From positions 825,001 to 878,428 of the forward strand of contig NZ_CP012403.1 of NCBI RefSeq assembly GCF_001305595.1: 53,428 nucleotides of DNA. The letters are read 5' to 3'. The stretch comes from Azospirillum thiophilum. GTDB taxonomy: Bacteria > Pseudomonadota > Alphaproteobacteria > Azospirillales > Azospirillaceae. The notes under the pieces were generated by a model that did no database searches, was not told the DNA's origin, and was given only the letters and a program-made list of their open reading frames with translations. Below, one piece after another: positions 33,354-41,465 of this stretch; positions within the stretch are counted from its first letter, which is position 1; each line of letters begins with the position of its first letter. The translations under genes and the position numbers were made by a program.

Positions 33354-34961
33354 TCACGAGCGGAGCAGGCGGGCGAGGCGCAGCCGTTGCGGGAGCGCCG
33401 CCGCCCAGGCACCGACCGCGATCCGGTCCTTGCGGTCCAGCATCCAGATCATGGCGAGGGTTGCGCCCAGATAGAGGGGCAGGGCGGGAAGGGTCTTGGT
33501 GAGGAAAGGATCGAGCCCCGTCTCGTAGCGCCAGAAGGGAACGATCGCGAAGGGGGCCAGCGCCGCGACGGCGAAGATCCAGCGCGAGAACCACCAGGAC
33601 GGAACGAGGGCGGCCGGCGCCAGGACCCAGAGCATGAACCAGGGCCACATATGGGTCGAGACACTGAACACCACCGCCGCCATCACGGCGGTTGCGGCCT
33701 TCCAGGCATTCCCTGCGACGGGTTGCCGGTACAGCATGGCCAGCGTCCAGAGGGCGAAGGCGGCGAAGGCGCCGCGGACGAGCCAGCGCAAGGGGGCAAG
33801 GTCGAGGCCGAGCAGCCTCTCGGCCACCCGGACCACATCGACCGGCTGGAGCCACTGCCAGCCGGACATGCCGCGAACCCCGTCGAAGAAGCTGGGGGAG
33901 CGGAAGAAGAGGAAGAGGACGGCAAGGAAGAAGGCCGCCGCCGGGATTCCGCGCAGGAGATAGGAGGCGAGCCTGTCCTTCAGTCCGCGGCGGCCGGACA
34001 TCCGCAGCCGGTACAGAAGGTCGACGGAGACGAGGACGGCGCTGGTGTATTTGCAGGCGGCCGAGGCCGCCAGCGCCAGCGGGCCGGCACGGTCCCCCAG
34101 GGGAAGGCGCATCAGCCACAGCAGCATGAAGACGACCATCGCCATGTCGTTGTGGGCTTCGCCGGCCGAGTAGATATGGCCGATCGGCAGCCAGCCGAAG
34201 AGGACGAGGCCGGCGGCGGCGGTCGCCTCGCCGCCGGTCCGGCCGATCCGGCGGACGATGTCCAGGCCGGCGATCCACGCAGCGGCCAGGATCAGCTTGA
34301 ACAAAAGCCCGGTCAGCCAGACGTTTCCGCCGCTGAGCGCCATGACCAAGGCCGAAACCACCGCCCACAGGGGGCCGTAGGTCATCATCGCCGGCGGGTC
34401 GTCGAAGGGAAAGATGCCGGCCCGCTCCGGTGTGAACGGAACATAGTAGGGGTTGATCCCGTGGATGATCTGGTCGCCCCAGAGCGCGGAAAACCAAAGA
34501 TCCTGGGTCATGACCGGAACCGACGGCAGGCAGGCGGCGCTGAAGAGGACCGGCCACAGGAAAAGCCGGTCGGTCATCTCCTTCGTGACCGGGCCGTCGA
34601 TGCGCGACAAGCGGCGAAGCAGCCAGACGGCCGCGGCGACCGGGATCGCAAGCGGCAGGCAATAGGACAGGAAATAGAGGGCGTCATGGGTGAAGACGTT
34701 GCCGTCGGTCAGCGCATGCGCCAGGGGAATCGGGAGATCGGCGACGACGTTCGCCAGACGGGCAAAGAATGCGGCTTGGTTGGGCAGGTTCATCTGCCCG
34801 TAGCGGGCATCCGCTGCGGCAAGAAAATAACTCAGAACTGAATAAGACAGCAGCGATAAAAATACCAGGAACCCTATTGTGTCGAGCGCCTCTAGGAAAT
34901 GGTCTTTGGAATTTTTCGAATCATATATATGGGATGCGAGCCTGGTTTTTGCGACCGACAT
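33354..34961 (-). CDS. GT-C type membrane glycosyltransferase (mannosyltransferase-like)
   Basis: 535 residues and about 11-12 membrane helices. The first periplasmic loop has the acidic pattern of polyprenol-phosphate sugar dependent GT-C enzymes (MTQDLWFSALWGDQIIHGINPYYVPFTPERAG), and PLWAVVSALVMALSGGNVW and AGEAHNDMAMVVFMLLWLMRLP are typical of the alpha-mannosyltransferase/GT87 group. It probably adds a sugar from a lipid carrier on the outer face of the inner membrane. The ribosome binding site is weak and the first ~25 residues are polar. The 5-prime end and upstream DNA are AT-richer than the surroundings, hinting at transfer. Confidence 0.75.
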   Translation of the reverse strand: MSVAKTRLASHIYDSKNSKDHFLEALDTIGFLVFLSLLSYSVLSYFLAAADARYGQMNLPNQAAFFARLANVVADLPIPLAHALTDGNVFTHDALYFLSYCLPLAIPVAAAVWLLRRLSRIDGPVTKEMTDRLFLWPVLFSAACLPSVPVMTQDLWFSALWGDQIIHGINPYYVPFTPERAGIFPFDDPPAMMTYGPLWAVVSALVMALSGGNVWLTGLLFKLILAAAWIAGLDIVRRIGRTGGEATAAAGLVLFGWLPIGHIYSAGEAHNDMAMVVFMLLWLMRLPLGDRAGPLALAASAACKYTSAVLVSVDLLYRLRMSGRRGLKDRLASYLLRGIPAAAFFLAVLFLFFRSPSFFDGVRGMSGWQWLQPVDVVRVAERLLGLDLAPLRWLVRGAFAAFALWTLAMLYRQPVAGNAWKAATAVMAAVVFSVSTHMWPWFMLWVLAPAALVPSWWFSRWIFAVAALAPFAIVPFWRYETGLDPFLTKTLPALPLYLGATLAMIWMLDRKDRIAVGAWAAALPQRLRLARLLRS

Positions 34962-35423
34962 TGGATTTCGATCTTTCGTGTCAGTAAATCGCAGGAGCGG
35001 CGAGAATAATTCTATAGAATATCGGGTAATGCCATAAAGAATGAATTTGGGTTGAGGTTCGGTGATTTGGTACTACTGCCGGCACCATGCGGATCGCTCG
35101 GGCGGTTGACCCGCCGCTGCGGTTTTGCCGCCATTATGTCCGTGCGATCGGAGACGCGGACATCGCCGCTGCAACAAAGGACTGAATTGACGCAAGCGAT
35201 CCCTTCCCATCATGGTCGGCGACATGGCTTTTTTGCATCGCTGCAGCAAGCAGGGGGGAGTTGGAGGGTTTGTGCCTACCCCCTTGGGAGCGGCGGGGCT
35301 CCCCCCATCTTGCGGCGCCGGATGTCGGGCCACCCTTTCTTGGGGGCGATCTTCGAATGCCCTCTCGGTTCGAGGGTGCTGTGGGAACGAAGCGGCGCGG
35401 GATGGTTCCCGCGCCTGCCGTCT
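34962..35423. other. Intergenic region, no convincing gene
   Basis: About 460 bp. The first ~100 bp (34962-35060) is AT-rich and is probably the promoter of the leftward glycosyltransferase gene. From 35190 to 35340 there are G- and C-runs and hairpins (for example CCCTC...GAGGG at 35361-35377). A 32-codon frame at 35087 has no ribosome binding site or family match. A GC hairpin at 35394-35415 lies next to the aldo/keto reductase stop. Confidence 0.5.
35394..35415 (-). terminator. Hairpin after the aldo/keto reductase gene
   Basis: A perfect 9-bp stem, GGCGCGGGA (35394-35402) and TCCCGCGCC (35407-35415) with a TGGT loop, begins eight bases beyond the stop codon of the leftward gene. The T content downstream is low, so termination is likely but not certain. 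Confidence 0.6.
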
Positions 35424-36248
35424 TCACTTGTCCCAGGCCGGTGCCAGACCGGCAGGGCTGACCAGCCGGCCGTCCGGACGGGCAAGACCGGCTATCGCCG
35501 CCATGTCGCCGTCATCCAGGGTGAAATCGAAGATAGCGATGTTCTCGGCGACCCGTTCGGGCCGGGCGGTCTTGGACAGCGCGACGAAGCCTTGCTGGAC
35601 CAGCCAGCGCAGGGCGATCTGCGCGGCGTTCTTACCGTATTTGGCCCCGATCCGCTGCAATTCGGGATCGCGGGGCACCGCGCCGTCGGCCATGGCGTAA
35701 TAGGCGGTGATCGCCACGCCGGCGGCCTTGGCCGCCTCAGCCATCGCCCGCTGGTCGAGGTAGGGGTGGACCTCGATCTGGTTGGTGACGATCGGCGCCG
35801 CGCTGCGCGTCACCGACAGGCGGAGTTGGGTGATGTTCTGGTTGCTGACCCCGATGAAGCGGGTCTTGCCGGCCGCCTGGACGGCGCTCAGCATCTCGAT
35901 CTGGTCGGCGATGGCGACCTGATCGGCCGGCCAGTGCAGCAGCAGCAGGTCGACCCGGTCGACCTTCAGCTTGTCGAGGCTCTCGTCGACCGAGGCGGCG
36001 AAGCGGTCGGGGCTGTAGCGGTCGACCCAGACCTTGGTGGTCAGGAACAGTTCGTCGCGGCGGGCGCCCGCCGCCTGGAGGGCGCGGCCGAGCGCGGCCT
36101 CGTTGCGGTAGATCTGCGCGGTATCGAAATGGCGGAAGCCGGCTTCGAGCGCGGCGGGAACCACGGTCTCGACCTCCGCGTCCGACATGCGGAACACGCC
36201 GAATCCCAGCGCGGGAATCGCGGCGCCATGGGCGTTTACTGTCAGCAT
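35424..36248 (-). CDS. Aldo/keto reductase (2,5-diketo-D-gluconate reductase-like)
   Basis: 274 residues from ATG 36248, preceded by AGGAGAGA. A TIM-barrel NADPH-dependent reductase; the catalytic tetrad is D42, Y47 (FDTAQIYRNE), K72 (FLTTKVW) and H105 (LLLLHWP). Later SNQN and IVTNQIEVHPYL fit the AKR5/DkgB group. Short length matches DkgB (267). It diverges from a Gfo/Idh/MocA oxidoreductase, with a large palindrome between them, suggesting joint control and a role in reduction of a sugar acid or reactive aldehyde. Confidence 0.93.
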   Translation of the reverse strand: MLTVNAHGAAIPALGFGVFRMSDAEVETVVPAALEAGFRHFDTAQIYRNEAALGRALQAAGARRDELFLTTKVWVDRYSPDRFAASVDESLDKLKVDRVDLLLLHWPADQVAIADQIEMLSAVQAAGKTRFIGVSNQNITQLRLSVTRSAAPIVTNQIEVHPYLDQRAMAEAAKAAGVAITAYYAMADGAVPRDPELQRIGAKYGKNAAQIALRWLVQQGFVALSKTARPERVAENIAIFDFTLDDGDMAAIAGLARPDGRLVSPAGLAPAWDK

Positions 36249-36358
36249 GGGGGTCTCTCCTGGTGGGATGGTCTGATGGACCGGCCGGTGGCCGTTCGTT
36301 TCGTGAACGCAGAGATATGGCGCGGCAGGCCGCTTGGAAACCGCTCGGCTCATCCCAT

Positions 36359-36383
36359 CATCTGTGAATTCAATTCACAGATG
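36359..36383. promoter_or_regulatory. 25-bp perfect palindromic operator
   Basis: Two 12-base arms (left ending ATCTGTGAATT, right AATTCACAGAT plus an outer C-G pair) flank a single central C. It lies in the 237-bp divergent gap, 111 bp upstream of the leftward reductase and 103 bp upstream of the rightward oxidoreductase. Perfect symmetry over 25 bp in an AT-rich core strongly suggests a regulator-binding site acting on one or both genes. No regulator gene is adjacent. Confidence 0.8.
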
Positions 36384-36485
36384 GACAGGTTGACCGATAG
36401 CCGGTTTGGTTCGCCTCCTGGCGGTTCGGCCGGATCCGGGCGAGGATGCCGGCGCCTGCGCCGTGAATGGGAGGGAACTGGAACG

Positions 36486-37499
36486 ATGAAGAGCCTGTCG
36501 GTCGGTCTGCTTGGGTTCGGCCTTGCCGGATCGGTGTTCCATGCCCCGCTGATCCTGTGCGAACCGCGCCTGCGCCTGACGGCGGTCGCCAGTTCGCGCG
36601 TCGACGACATCCGCCGGGTGGCGCCGGGCGCACAGGCGGCGACGGCGGATGCGGTGATCGCCGATCCGGCCATCGACCTCGTGGTTATCGCGACCCCTAA
36701 CACCAGCCATGCTCCCTTGGCCCGCGCCGCCCTGCTGGCCGGCAAGCATGTCGTGATCGACAAGCCGATGGCGACCGCCGTCGCGGAGGCCGACGAGCTG
36801 ATCGAACTGGCCCGGCGGCAGGGGCTGCTGCTGACCGTCTTCCACAACCGGCGCTGGGACAACGATTTCCTGACCCTGCGCGACTGCCTGGACAGCGGCG
36901 CGGTCGGCCGGCCCTATCACTATGAGGCGCATTTCGACCGCTTCCGGCCGCAGATCAAGCAGGGCTGGCGCGAGCGGAGCCTGGCCGGGTCGGGGGTGCT
37001 GTTCGACCTGGGCGCCCACCTGATCGATCAGGCGCTGACCCTGTTCGGCATGCCGGACCGCATCCTTGCCGATGTCGGTGCCCAGCGGCCGGACGCGCTG
37101 GTCGACGACTGGTTCCACATCGTTCTCGGCTATGGGCCGATGCGGACGATCCTGCATTGCGGGACGGTGGTCTGCCGGCCGGGACCGCGGTTCCAGCTGC
37201 ATGGCGACCGCGGCAGTTTCCTCAAGCACGGCATGGACGGGCAGGAGGAGGCTCTGCGCGCCGGCCGCATGCCGGCCGGGCCGGATTGGGGCCTGGACGA
37301 TCCGGGAAACCATGCCCTGCTGGTCCAGGCCGACGGGACGGAGCGCCGGGTGGCGACCCTGCCCGGCGACTATCCGGCCTTCTACCGCGGGGTTGCCGCC
37401 GCGATCCTGGACGGGGAACCGCCGCCCGTCACGGCCGAACAGGCGCGCGACGTGCTGGCGGTGCTGGAGGCGGTGCGCCGGGCGGCGGGGATGACCTGA
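36486..37499 (+). CDS. Gfo/Idh/MocA-family NAD(P)-dependent oxidoreductase
   Basis: 337 residues. Rossmann domain at ~1-120 with GLLGFGLAGSVFHAPLI (8-24) as the dinucleotide loop, and GKHVVIDKPMATAVAEADEL carrying the family EKP/DKP-type Lys. HNRRWDNDFLTLRDCLDSGAVGRPYHYEAHFDRFRP and LFDLGAHLIDQALTLFG are typical of the YdgJ/YhhX subgroup. GGAGGG lies upstream of the ATG at 36486. Such enzymes oxidise or reduce sugars or inositols; substrate unknown. Confidence 0.93.
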   Translation: MKSLSVGLLGFGLAGSVFHAPLILCEPRLRLTAVASSRVDDIRRVAPGAQAATADAVIADPAIDLVVIATPNTSHAPLARAALLAGKHVVIDKPMATAVAEADELIELARRQGLLLTVFHNRRWDNDFLTLRDCLDSGAVGRPYHYEAHFDRFRPQIKQGWRERSLAGSGVLFDLGAHLIDQALTLFGMPDRILADVGAQRPDALVDDWFHIVLGYGPMRTILHCGTVVCRPGPRFQLHGDRGSFLKHGMDGQEEALRAGRMPAGPDWGLDDPGNHALLVQADGTERRVATLPGDYPAFYRGVAAAILDGEPPPVTAEQARDVLAVLEAVRRAAGMT

Positions 37500-37522
37500 G
37501 TGGATTGCCGGCCTGACGGATC

Positions 37523-39175
37523 TCAATCGCGCCAGGGAATGACGCCCGGCGGCAGGCGGCGGCCCAGCGCCCCGGCGGCGAGCATGGCGGCCAGCACGAC
37601 CAGGATGGCGATGACGCCGAGCGCGGCGCCCAGCGTCGGGCTGCCGCCCTCCTCCAGCGCATAGACGACGACGCCCAGCGTCTCGCGGCCCTGCGACCAC
37701 AGCAGGATGGAAACGGTCAGCTCGTTGAAGGCGGTGAGGAAGACCAGCAGGCCGCCGGCCGCGGCGGCGGGGGCGACCAGCGGGGCCACCACGGTCAGCA
37801 GGCGGCGCAGCGGGCCGGCGCCGAGCGCGCGGGCCGCCTCCTCCACCGCCGGGTCGAGCGCGGCGCAGGCGGCCTGCACCGGGCGCAGGGCCAGCGGCAG
37901 GAAGCGGACCAGATATGCGGCCAGGATGATCCACAGCGTGCCGTAGATGCTGAACCCGAGCCCGGGAAACGGCTTCAGGAACAGCAGGATGCAGCCGATG
38001 CCCAGCACGACGCCCGGCACCGCGTGCGGCAGCTCGACCAGCACGCCGACGGCGCGGGCGATGCGGCCGGCTTTGCCGCTGCGGGCCATGGCATGGGCGA
38101 ACGGGACCGCCAGCAGCCCGAGCAGCACCGCCGCCGACCCCGACAGCAGTACCGAGTTGGCGAAGGCCCGTCCGACCTGATCGAGCGCCAGCACCTCCCG
38201 GTAATGGGCCAGCGTCAGCGTCCCGATCCCGATGGGCAGGCCGTAGACGCGGACCAGGCTGGTCGCCAGCAGGGCGGCCAGCGGCGCCGCGACCAGCAGG
38301 AGCAGCAGGCTCCAGGCCAGTGCCTCCACCGCCGGGCGGGCACGGCCGAGCGGCAGGGGGGCGAGCGGCCGGGCGCCGCCGGGCAGGCGGCTGGCGACGC
38401 GGGCCTGCAGGACCGTCTGCGCCGCGATGCCCAGGCAGGCGACGATGCCGATCAGGGCGGCGAGCACCGCCACCTCCGGCAGGGCGGACGGGCCGAAGCC
38501 GGCGAGCCGCCGGTAGATCAGCGTCGGCAGCATCGGGATGCCGGCCGGCACGCCGAGCAGGGCGGGGACGCCGAAATTGCCCAGCGCCGCGACGAAGGCC
38601 ATGGCCAGCCCGGCGATCAGGCCGGGCAGGCAGAGCGGCAGCACCACGCCGCGCACCGCGCGCCAGGGGCCGGCCCCCGATGCCCGCGCGGCTTCGAGCA
38701 TGTCGCCGGGAACCGCGCGCAGGGCGGCGCGCAGGGCGAGGAAGACCAGCGGCGCATGTTCGATCCCCATCACCAGCACCATGCCGGCGGACGACTGCAC
38801 CGGATTGGCGGTGCCGACCGGCGGAGCCAGCCCGAGAGGGCGCAGCAGCGGGCTTCCCGAGCCGGCAAGATGGGTCCAGGCCATCGCCACGATCTGCGGC
38901 GGAATCATCAGCGGCAGGATCAGGGCGAAGCTCAGCGCTGTCCGGCCGCGCAGGTCGGTCAGTCCGGCCAGCAGGGCGAAGGGGCCGCCGAGCAGCCCTG
39001 CCGCCAGCGTGGCGCCCGCCGCGATGGCGATGCTGTTGGCGGTCGCCCGCCATGTCGCGGGGCTGTCGAGCACGCGGCCCAGCACCGCCGGGTCGCCGGC
39101 CTCCCACAGCAGGCGCAAAATCGGCAGAAGCACCACAAGCCCGACCAGCAGCGGCCAGCCGGGCAGGGTGCGCAA
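37523..39175 (-). CDS. ABC transporter permease, fused double-length (iron/2-aminoethylphosphonate type)
   Basis: 550 residues from a TTG start at 39175 with AGGA five bases upstream; an upstream in-frame extension would run through the GC-rich repeat and is rejected. About 12 membrane helices in two homologous halves, each with an EAA loop (EAARASGAGPWRAVRGVVLPLCLPG at ~160-185 and EEAARALGAGPLRRLLTVVAPLVAP at ~450-475). This is the FbpB/ThiP/PhnU2 fused-permease architecture. The next gene upstream is its binding protein, but no ATPase is adjacent, so it probably uses the ATPase at 41466. Confidence 0.88.
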   Translation of the reverse strand: MRTLPGWPLLVGLVVLLPILRLLWEAGDPAVLGRVLDSPATWRATANSIAIAAGATLAAGLLGGPFALLAGLTDLRGRTALSFALILPLMIPPQIVAMAWTHLAGSGSPLLRPLGLAPPVGTANPVQSSAGMVLVMGIEHAPLVFLALRAALRAVPGDMLEAARASGAGPWRAVRGVVLPLCLPGLIAGLAMAFVAALGNFGVPALLGVPAGIPMLPTLIYRRLAGFGPSALPEVAVLAALIGIVACLGIAAQTVLQARVASRLPGGARPLAPLPLGRARPAVEALAWSLLLLLVAAPLAALLATSLVRVYGLPIGIGTLTLAHYREVLALDQVGRAFANSVLLSGSAAVLLGLLAVPFAHAMARSGKAGRIARAVGVLVELPHAVPGVVLGIGCILLFLKPFPGLGFSIYGTLWIILAAYLVRFLPLALRPVQAACAALDPAVEEAARALGAGPLRRLLTVVAPLVAPAAAAGGLLVFLTAFNELTVSILLWSQGRETLGVVVYALEEGGSPTLGAALGVIAILVVLAAMLAAGALGRRLPPGVIPWRD

Positions 39176-39204
39176 GAAGTCCTGTGCCGTCCTTCGACCG
39201 CACG

Positions 39205-39366
39205 GGGTAATCCCCCTCTCCGCCCCGGGGTGAGGGTCGGGGAGAGGGTCGGGGTGAGGGGGACGCACAGGTCGGATTTTCACAGGAGGATCGGGGTGCG
39301 CGATTCTTGAAGAGCCCTGCAACGCATCCCCCTCACCCTAACCCTCTCCCCGGGGGGGAGAGGGGA
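39205..39366. repeat. GC-rich intergenic repeat, variant copies
   Basis: Between the binding-protein and fused-permease genes, blocks of CCCCCTCTCCG...GAGGGTCGGGGAGAGGG (39211-39259) and ACCCTCTCCCCGGGGGGGAG (39341-39365) form nested inverted repeats. They are related to the copies at 21688 and 41344 in base pattern. They sit inside a presumed operon and might form a strong mRNA hairpin that lowers permease expression relative to the binding protein. Confidence 0.65.
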
Positions 39367-39391
39367 TTCTTCCAGTCCGCATCCACCCTTC

Positions 39392-40378
39392 TCACCCGCC
39401 GAACAGGTCGGCGAAGGCGCGCTTGTTGGCCTCGTCCTCGGCCAGCGCCTTGGCGGGGTCGTAGGGCATCAGGGTGATGGCCGCCGGATCGGGGAAGCCC
39501 GGCGGCGGGTTCACCCCCGGCAGGGCCGGCAGGAAGCCCTGGGCGGAGGCCAACTCCTGCCCCTCGCGGCTCAGCAGGAAGTCGATGAAGGCCTTGGCCG
39601 CCGCCGGGTTCCTGGCGGTGCTGAGGATCGCCACCGGCTCGCTGACCGCGCTGACCCCCTCCTTGGGGAAGACGAAGGCGACGGGGGCGCCCTTCAGGTT
39701 CTCGCGGATCGGCAGGTAGTCGACGATCATGCCGTAGAGCTTGGCCCCGCCGGCCACGTCCTTCAGGATGCCGCCGTTGCCCTTGGCGGCGGTGACGCCG
39801 TTGCGGTGCAACGCCTCGTAATAGGCCATGCCCAGCGCCGGCTGCGCCTTGATCGACGCCATGTGGATGGCGGCGGCCCCCGAATAGAGCGGGCTGGGCA
39901 TCACCGTGCTGCCCTTGGCCTCCGGCTTCAGCAGATCCTGCCAGGAGGTCGGCTTCATCGTCGCGGCGGTGTTGTAGACGATGCCGGTGGTGATCAGCTT
40001 GGTGCCGAACCAATAGCCCTGCGTATCGTGCGTGCCGGGGCGGTAGCCGGAAACGGGGGCGCCGGCATAGGGCTGCAGCCGCTTTTCCGCCTTCAGCGAT
40101 TCCATCGTCACCGCGTCGGCGATCAGCAGCAGGTCGGGCTGCGGCGCACCGGCGGTGAATTCGGCGCGCAGCTTGTTCATCAGCTCGGTGGTGCCGTTGC
40201 GGATCCATTCCACTTCGACGCCGGGGTTCTTCGCCTTGAAGGCCTCCACCGTCTGGCGGGCGTCCGGCTCCAGCTGCGAGGTGTAGAGCACCAGCTTTCC
40301 GCTTGCGCCGTCCGCTTGCGCGGTATGGCCGAGGGCAAGCGTCAGGACCGTGGCGAGGGTGGCGAGGAACGCCTTCAT
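39392..40378 (-). CDS. ABC transporter substrate-binding protein (iron/phosphonate type)
   Basis: 328 residues; signal peptide MKAFLATLATVLTLALGHTAQA. The mature part is a family-1 solute-binding fold: KLVLYTSQLEPDARQTVEAFKAKNPGVEVEWIRNGTTELMNKL, LLLIADAVTMESLKAEKRLQPY, GYWFGTKLITTGIVYN, like AfuA/FbpA and the putative 2-aminoethylphosphonate-binding proteins. It works with the fused permease downstream. Substrate not decided by sequence. Confidence 0.9.
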   Translation of the reverse strand: MKAFLATLATVLTLALGHTAQADGASGKLVLYTSQLEPDARQTVEAFKAKNPGVEVEWIRNGTTELMNKLRAEFTAGAPQPDLLLIADAVTMESLKAEKRLQPYAGAPVSGYRPGTHDTQGYWFGTKLITTGIVYNTAATMKPTSWQDLLKPEAKGSTVMPSPLYSGAAAIHMASIKAQPALGMAYYEALHRNGVTAAKGNGGILKDVAGGAKLYGMIVDYLPIRENLKGAPVAFVFPKEGVSAVSEPVAILSTARNPAAAKAFIDFLLSREGQELASAQGFLPALPGVNPPPGFPDPAAITLMPYDPAKALAEDEANKRAFADLFGG

Positions 40379-40481
40379 CTCTGTCGTCTCCGTGGGAGCA
40401 GCGGTGAGGTGGCCTGTCTTACGCCAAGCCCGTGACAGGCGCGTGACAGCGGGGCGGAATACCCTTGTCCGTCGATCAACG

Positions 40482-41300
40482 TCAGTCGATCAGCTTTCCA
40501 TCCTTGAAGAAGGGATGGGGGCCGTCAAAGGCACCGATCGCCGCGGTGTGGCTGACGATTCCGGTGTCGGCGCGCCACATGTGGATCTGGTAGCCCGGCG
40601 GCTCCATCACGAAGGCGGACGGCGCGTCGTCGCGCAGGTCGAGCGCGACCTGATGCGCGGTGGACGGTGCGGTCGAGGCGATGGTGCCGGCCCAGCGCAC
40701 CTGGATCGGCCGGTGCAGGTGGCCGCACAGCACGCGCTCGACCTGCGGATGGCGGCGCACCACCGCGGCCATCTCCGCCGCGCCCGACAGGCCGAGCCGG
40801 TCCATGTGGCCGATGCCGGTGGCGAAGGGCGGGTGGTGCTGGAAGACGATGGTCGGCCGGTCCGGCTGTTCCGACAGGCGGGCGTCGAGCCAGTCCAGCC
40901 GCTCCGCACAGACCTCTCCCGCGCCGGAGCCGGGCAGGACGGTGTCCATGGCGATCAGGCGGACCGGCCAGTCCTCCACCGTGTAGTGGAAGAACCGGCT
41001 GCCGCCGACCCGCGCCGCCAGATCCGGGAAGGCGTGGGCGAGGCCGGCGCGCTCGTCGTGGTTGCCGGGAACGGCGAGGAGCGGGATGTCGAGCGGGCGC
41101 AGCAGGCCGAGCAGCCGCTCATACTCCTCGGCATGGCCGGCATCCACGAGGTCGCCGGTCGCCAGGATCACGTCGGGGCGGGGGCTGAGCGCCAGGATGG
41201 CGGCGACGGCGTGCTCCAGGAACGGCGCGGTGTCGACCTTCCGGTAAGCGAGGCGGCCGGGCGGCTTGATGTGGGTGTCGGTGATCTGGACGATGATCAT
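40482..41300 (-). CDS. Metallophosphodiesterase (GpdQ/CpdA-like)
   Basis: 272 residues. Calcineurin-like dimetal site: D8 and H10 (ITDTH), D50 (ATGDLVDAG), N80-H81 (PGNHDE), then FQHHPPF (~154) and GHLHRP (~192). These are the class III phosphodiesterase motifs of GpdQ and CpdA. Length and position in an ABC transporter cluster favour a glycerophosphodiesterase or phosphonate-linked role rather than control of cAMP. No signal peptide: cytosolic. It lies between the first importer and the second binding protein on the same strand. Confidence 0.9.
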   Translation of the reverse strand: MIIVQITDTHIKPPGRLAYRKVDTAPFLEHAVAAILALSPRPDVILATGDLVDAGHAEEYERLLGLLRPLDIPLLAVPGNHDERAGLAHAFPDLAARVGGSRFFHYTVEDWPVRLIAMDTVLPGSGAGEVCAERLDWLDARLSEQPDRPTIVFQHHPPFATGIGHMDRLGLSGAAEMAAVVRRHPQVERVLCGHLHRPIQVRWAGTIASTAPSTAHQVALDLRDDAPSAFVMEPPGYQIHMWRADTGIVSHTAAIGAFDGPHPFFKDGKLID

Positions 41301-41340
41301 GGGTCAGCCTATCGGGGCTTAGATGTTTGATTTGGAGAGG

Positions 41341-41450
41341 TATGCCCCCTCCCTGACCCTCCCCCGTTGACGCGGGAGAGGGAACTCCGCCGCTCCGGCG
41401 CTCAACTCCCTCTCCCGCGAAGCGGGGGAGGGGTGGGGAGGGGGCTAACC
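41341..41450. repeat. Dispersed GC-rich intergenic repeat, copy 2
   Basis: Contains CCCCCTCCCTGACCCTCCCC followed by CGCGGGAGAGGGAACTCCGC and CGCTC, matching the block at 21688-21753 with only a few changes. A second half (CTCTCCCGCGAAGCGGGGGAG) gives a strong hairpin. Two copies 20 kb apart outside genes mark a REP-like family of this genome. Confidence 0.75.
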
Positions 41451-41465
41451 TTGCAATTCACTCAC

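Noticed and set aside
31486..34662. 1058-codon minus-strand open frame
   Set aside because: Runs antisense through mdcH and out of frame through the glycosyltransferase and acyltransferase genes; Arg/Pro-rich with no family features.
35087..35185. Small 32-codon ORF in the 460-bp gap
   Set aside because: No ribosome binding site, no recognisable sequence, Arg-rich; not listed as a gene.
35150..35245. GCTGCAACAAA and GCTGCAGCGATGCAAAA stretches resembling PhaR-type sites
   Set aside because: No phasin or PHB gene is adjacent and the match to a consensus is loose.
37523..39322. Upstream extension of the fused permease by 49 residues
   Set aside because: The extension would translate the GC-rich repeat (HPDPLPDPHPG), lacks a signal or family match, and a TTG with AGGA fits the true N-terminus better.
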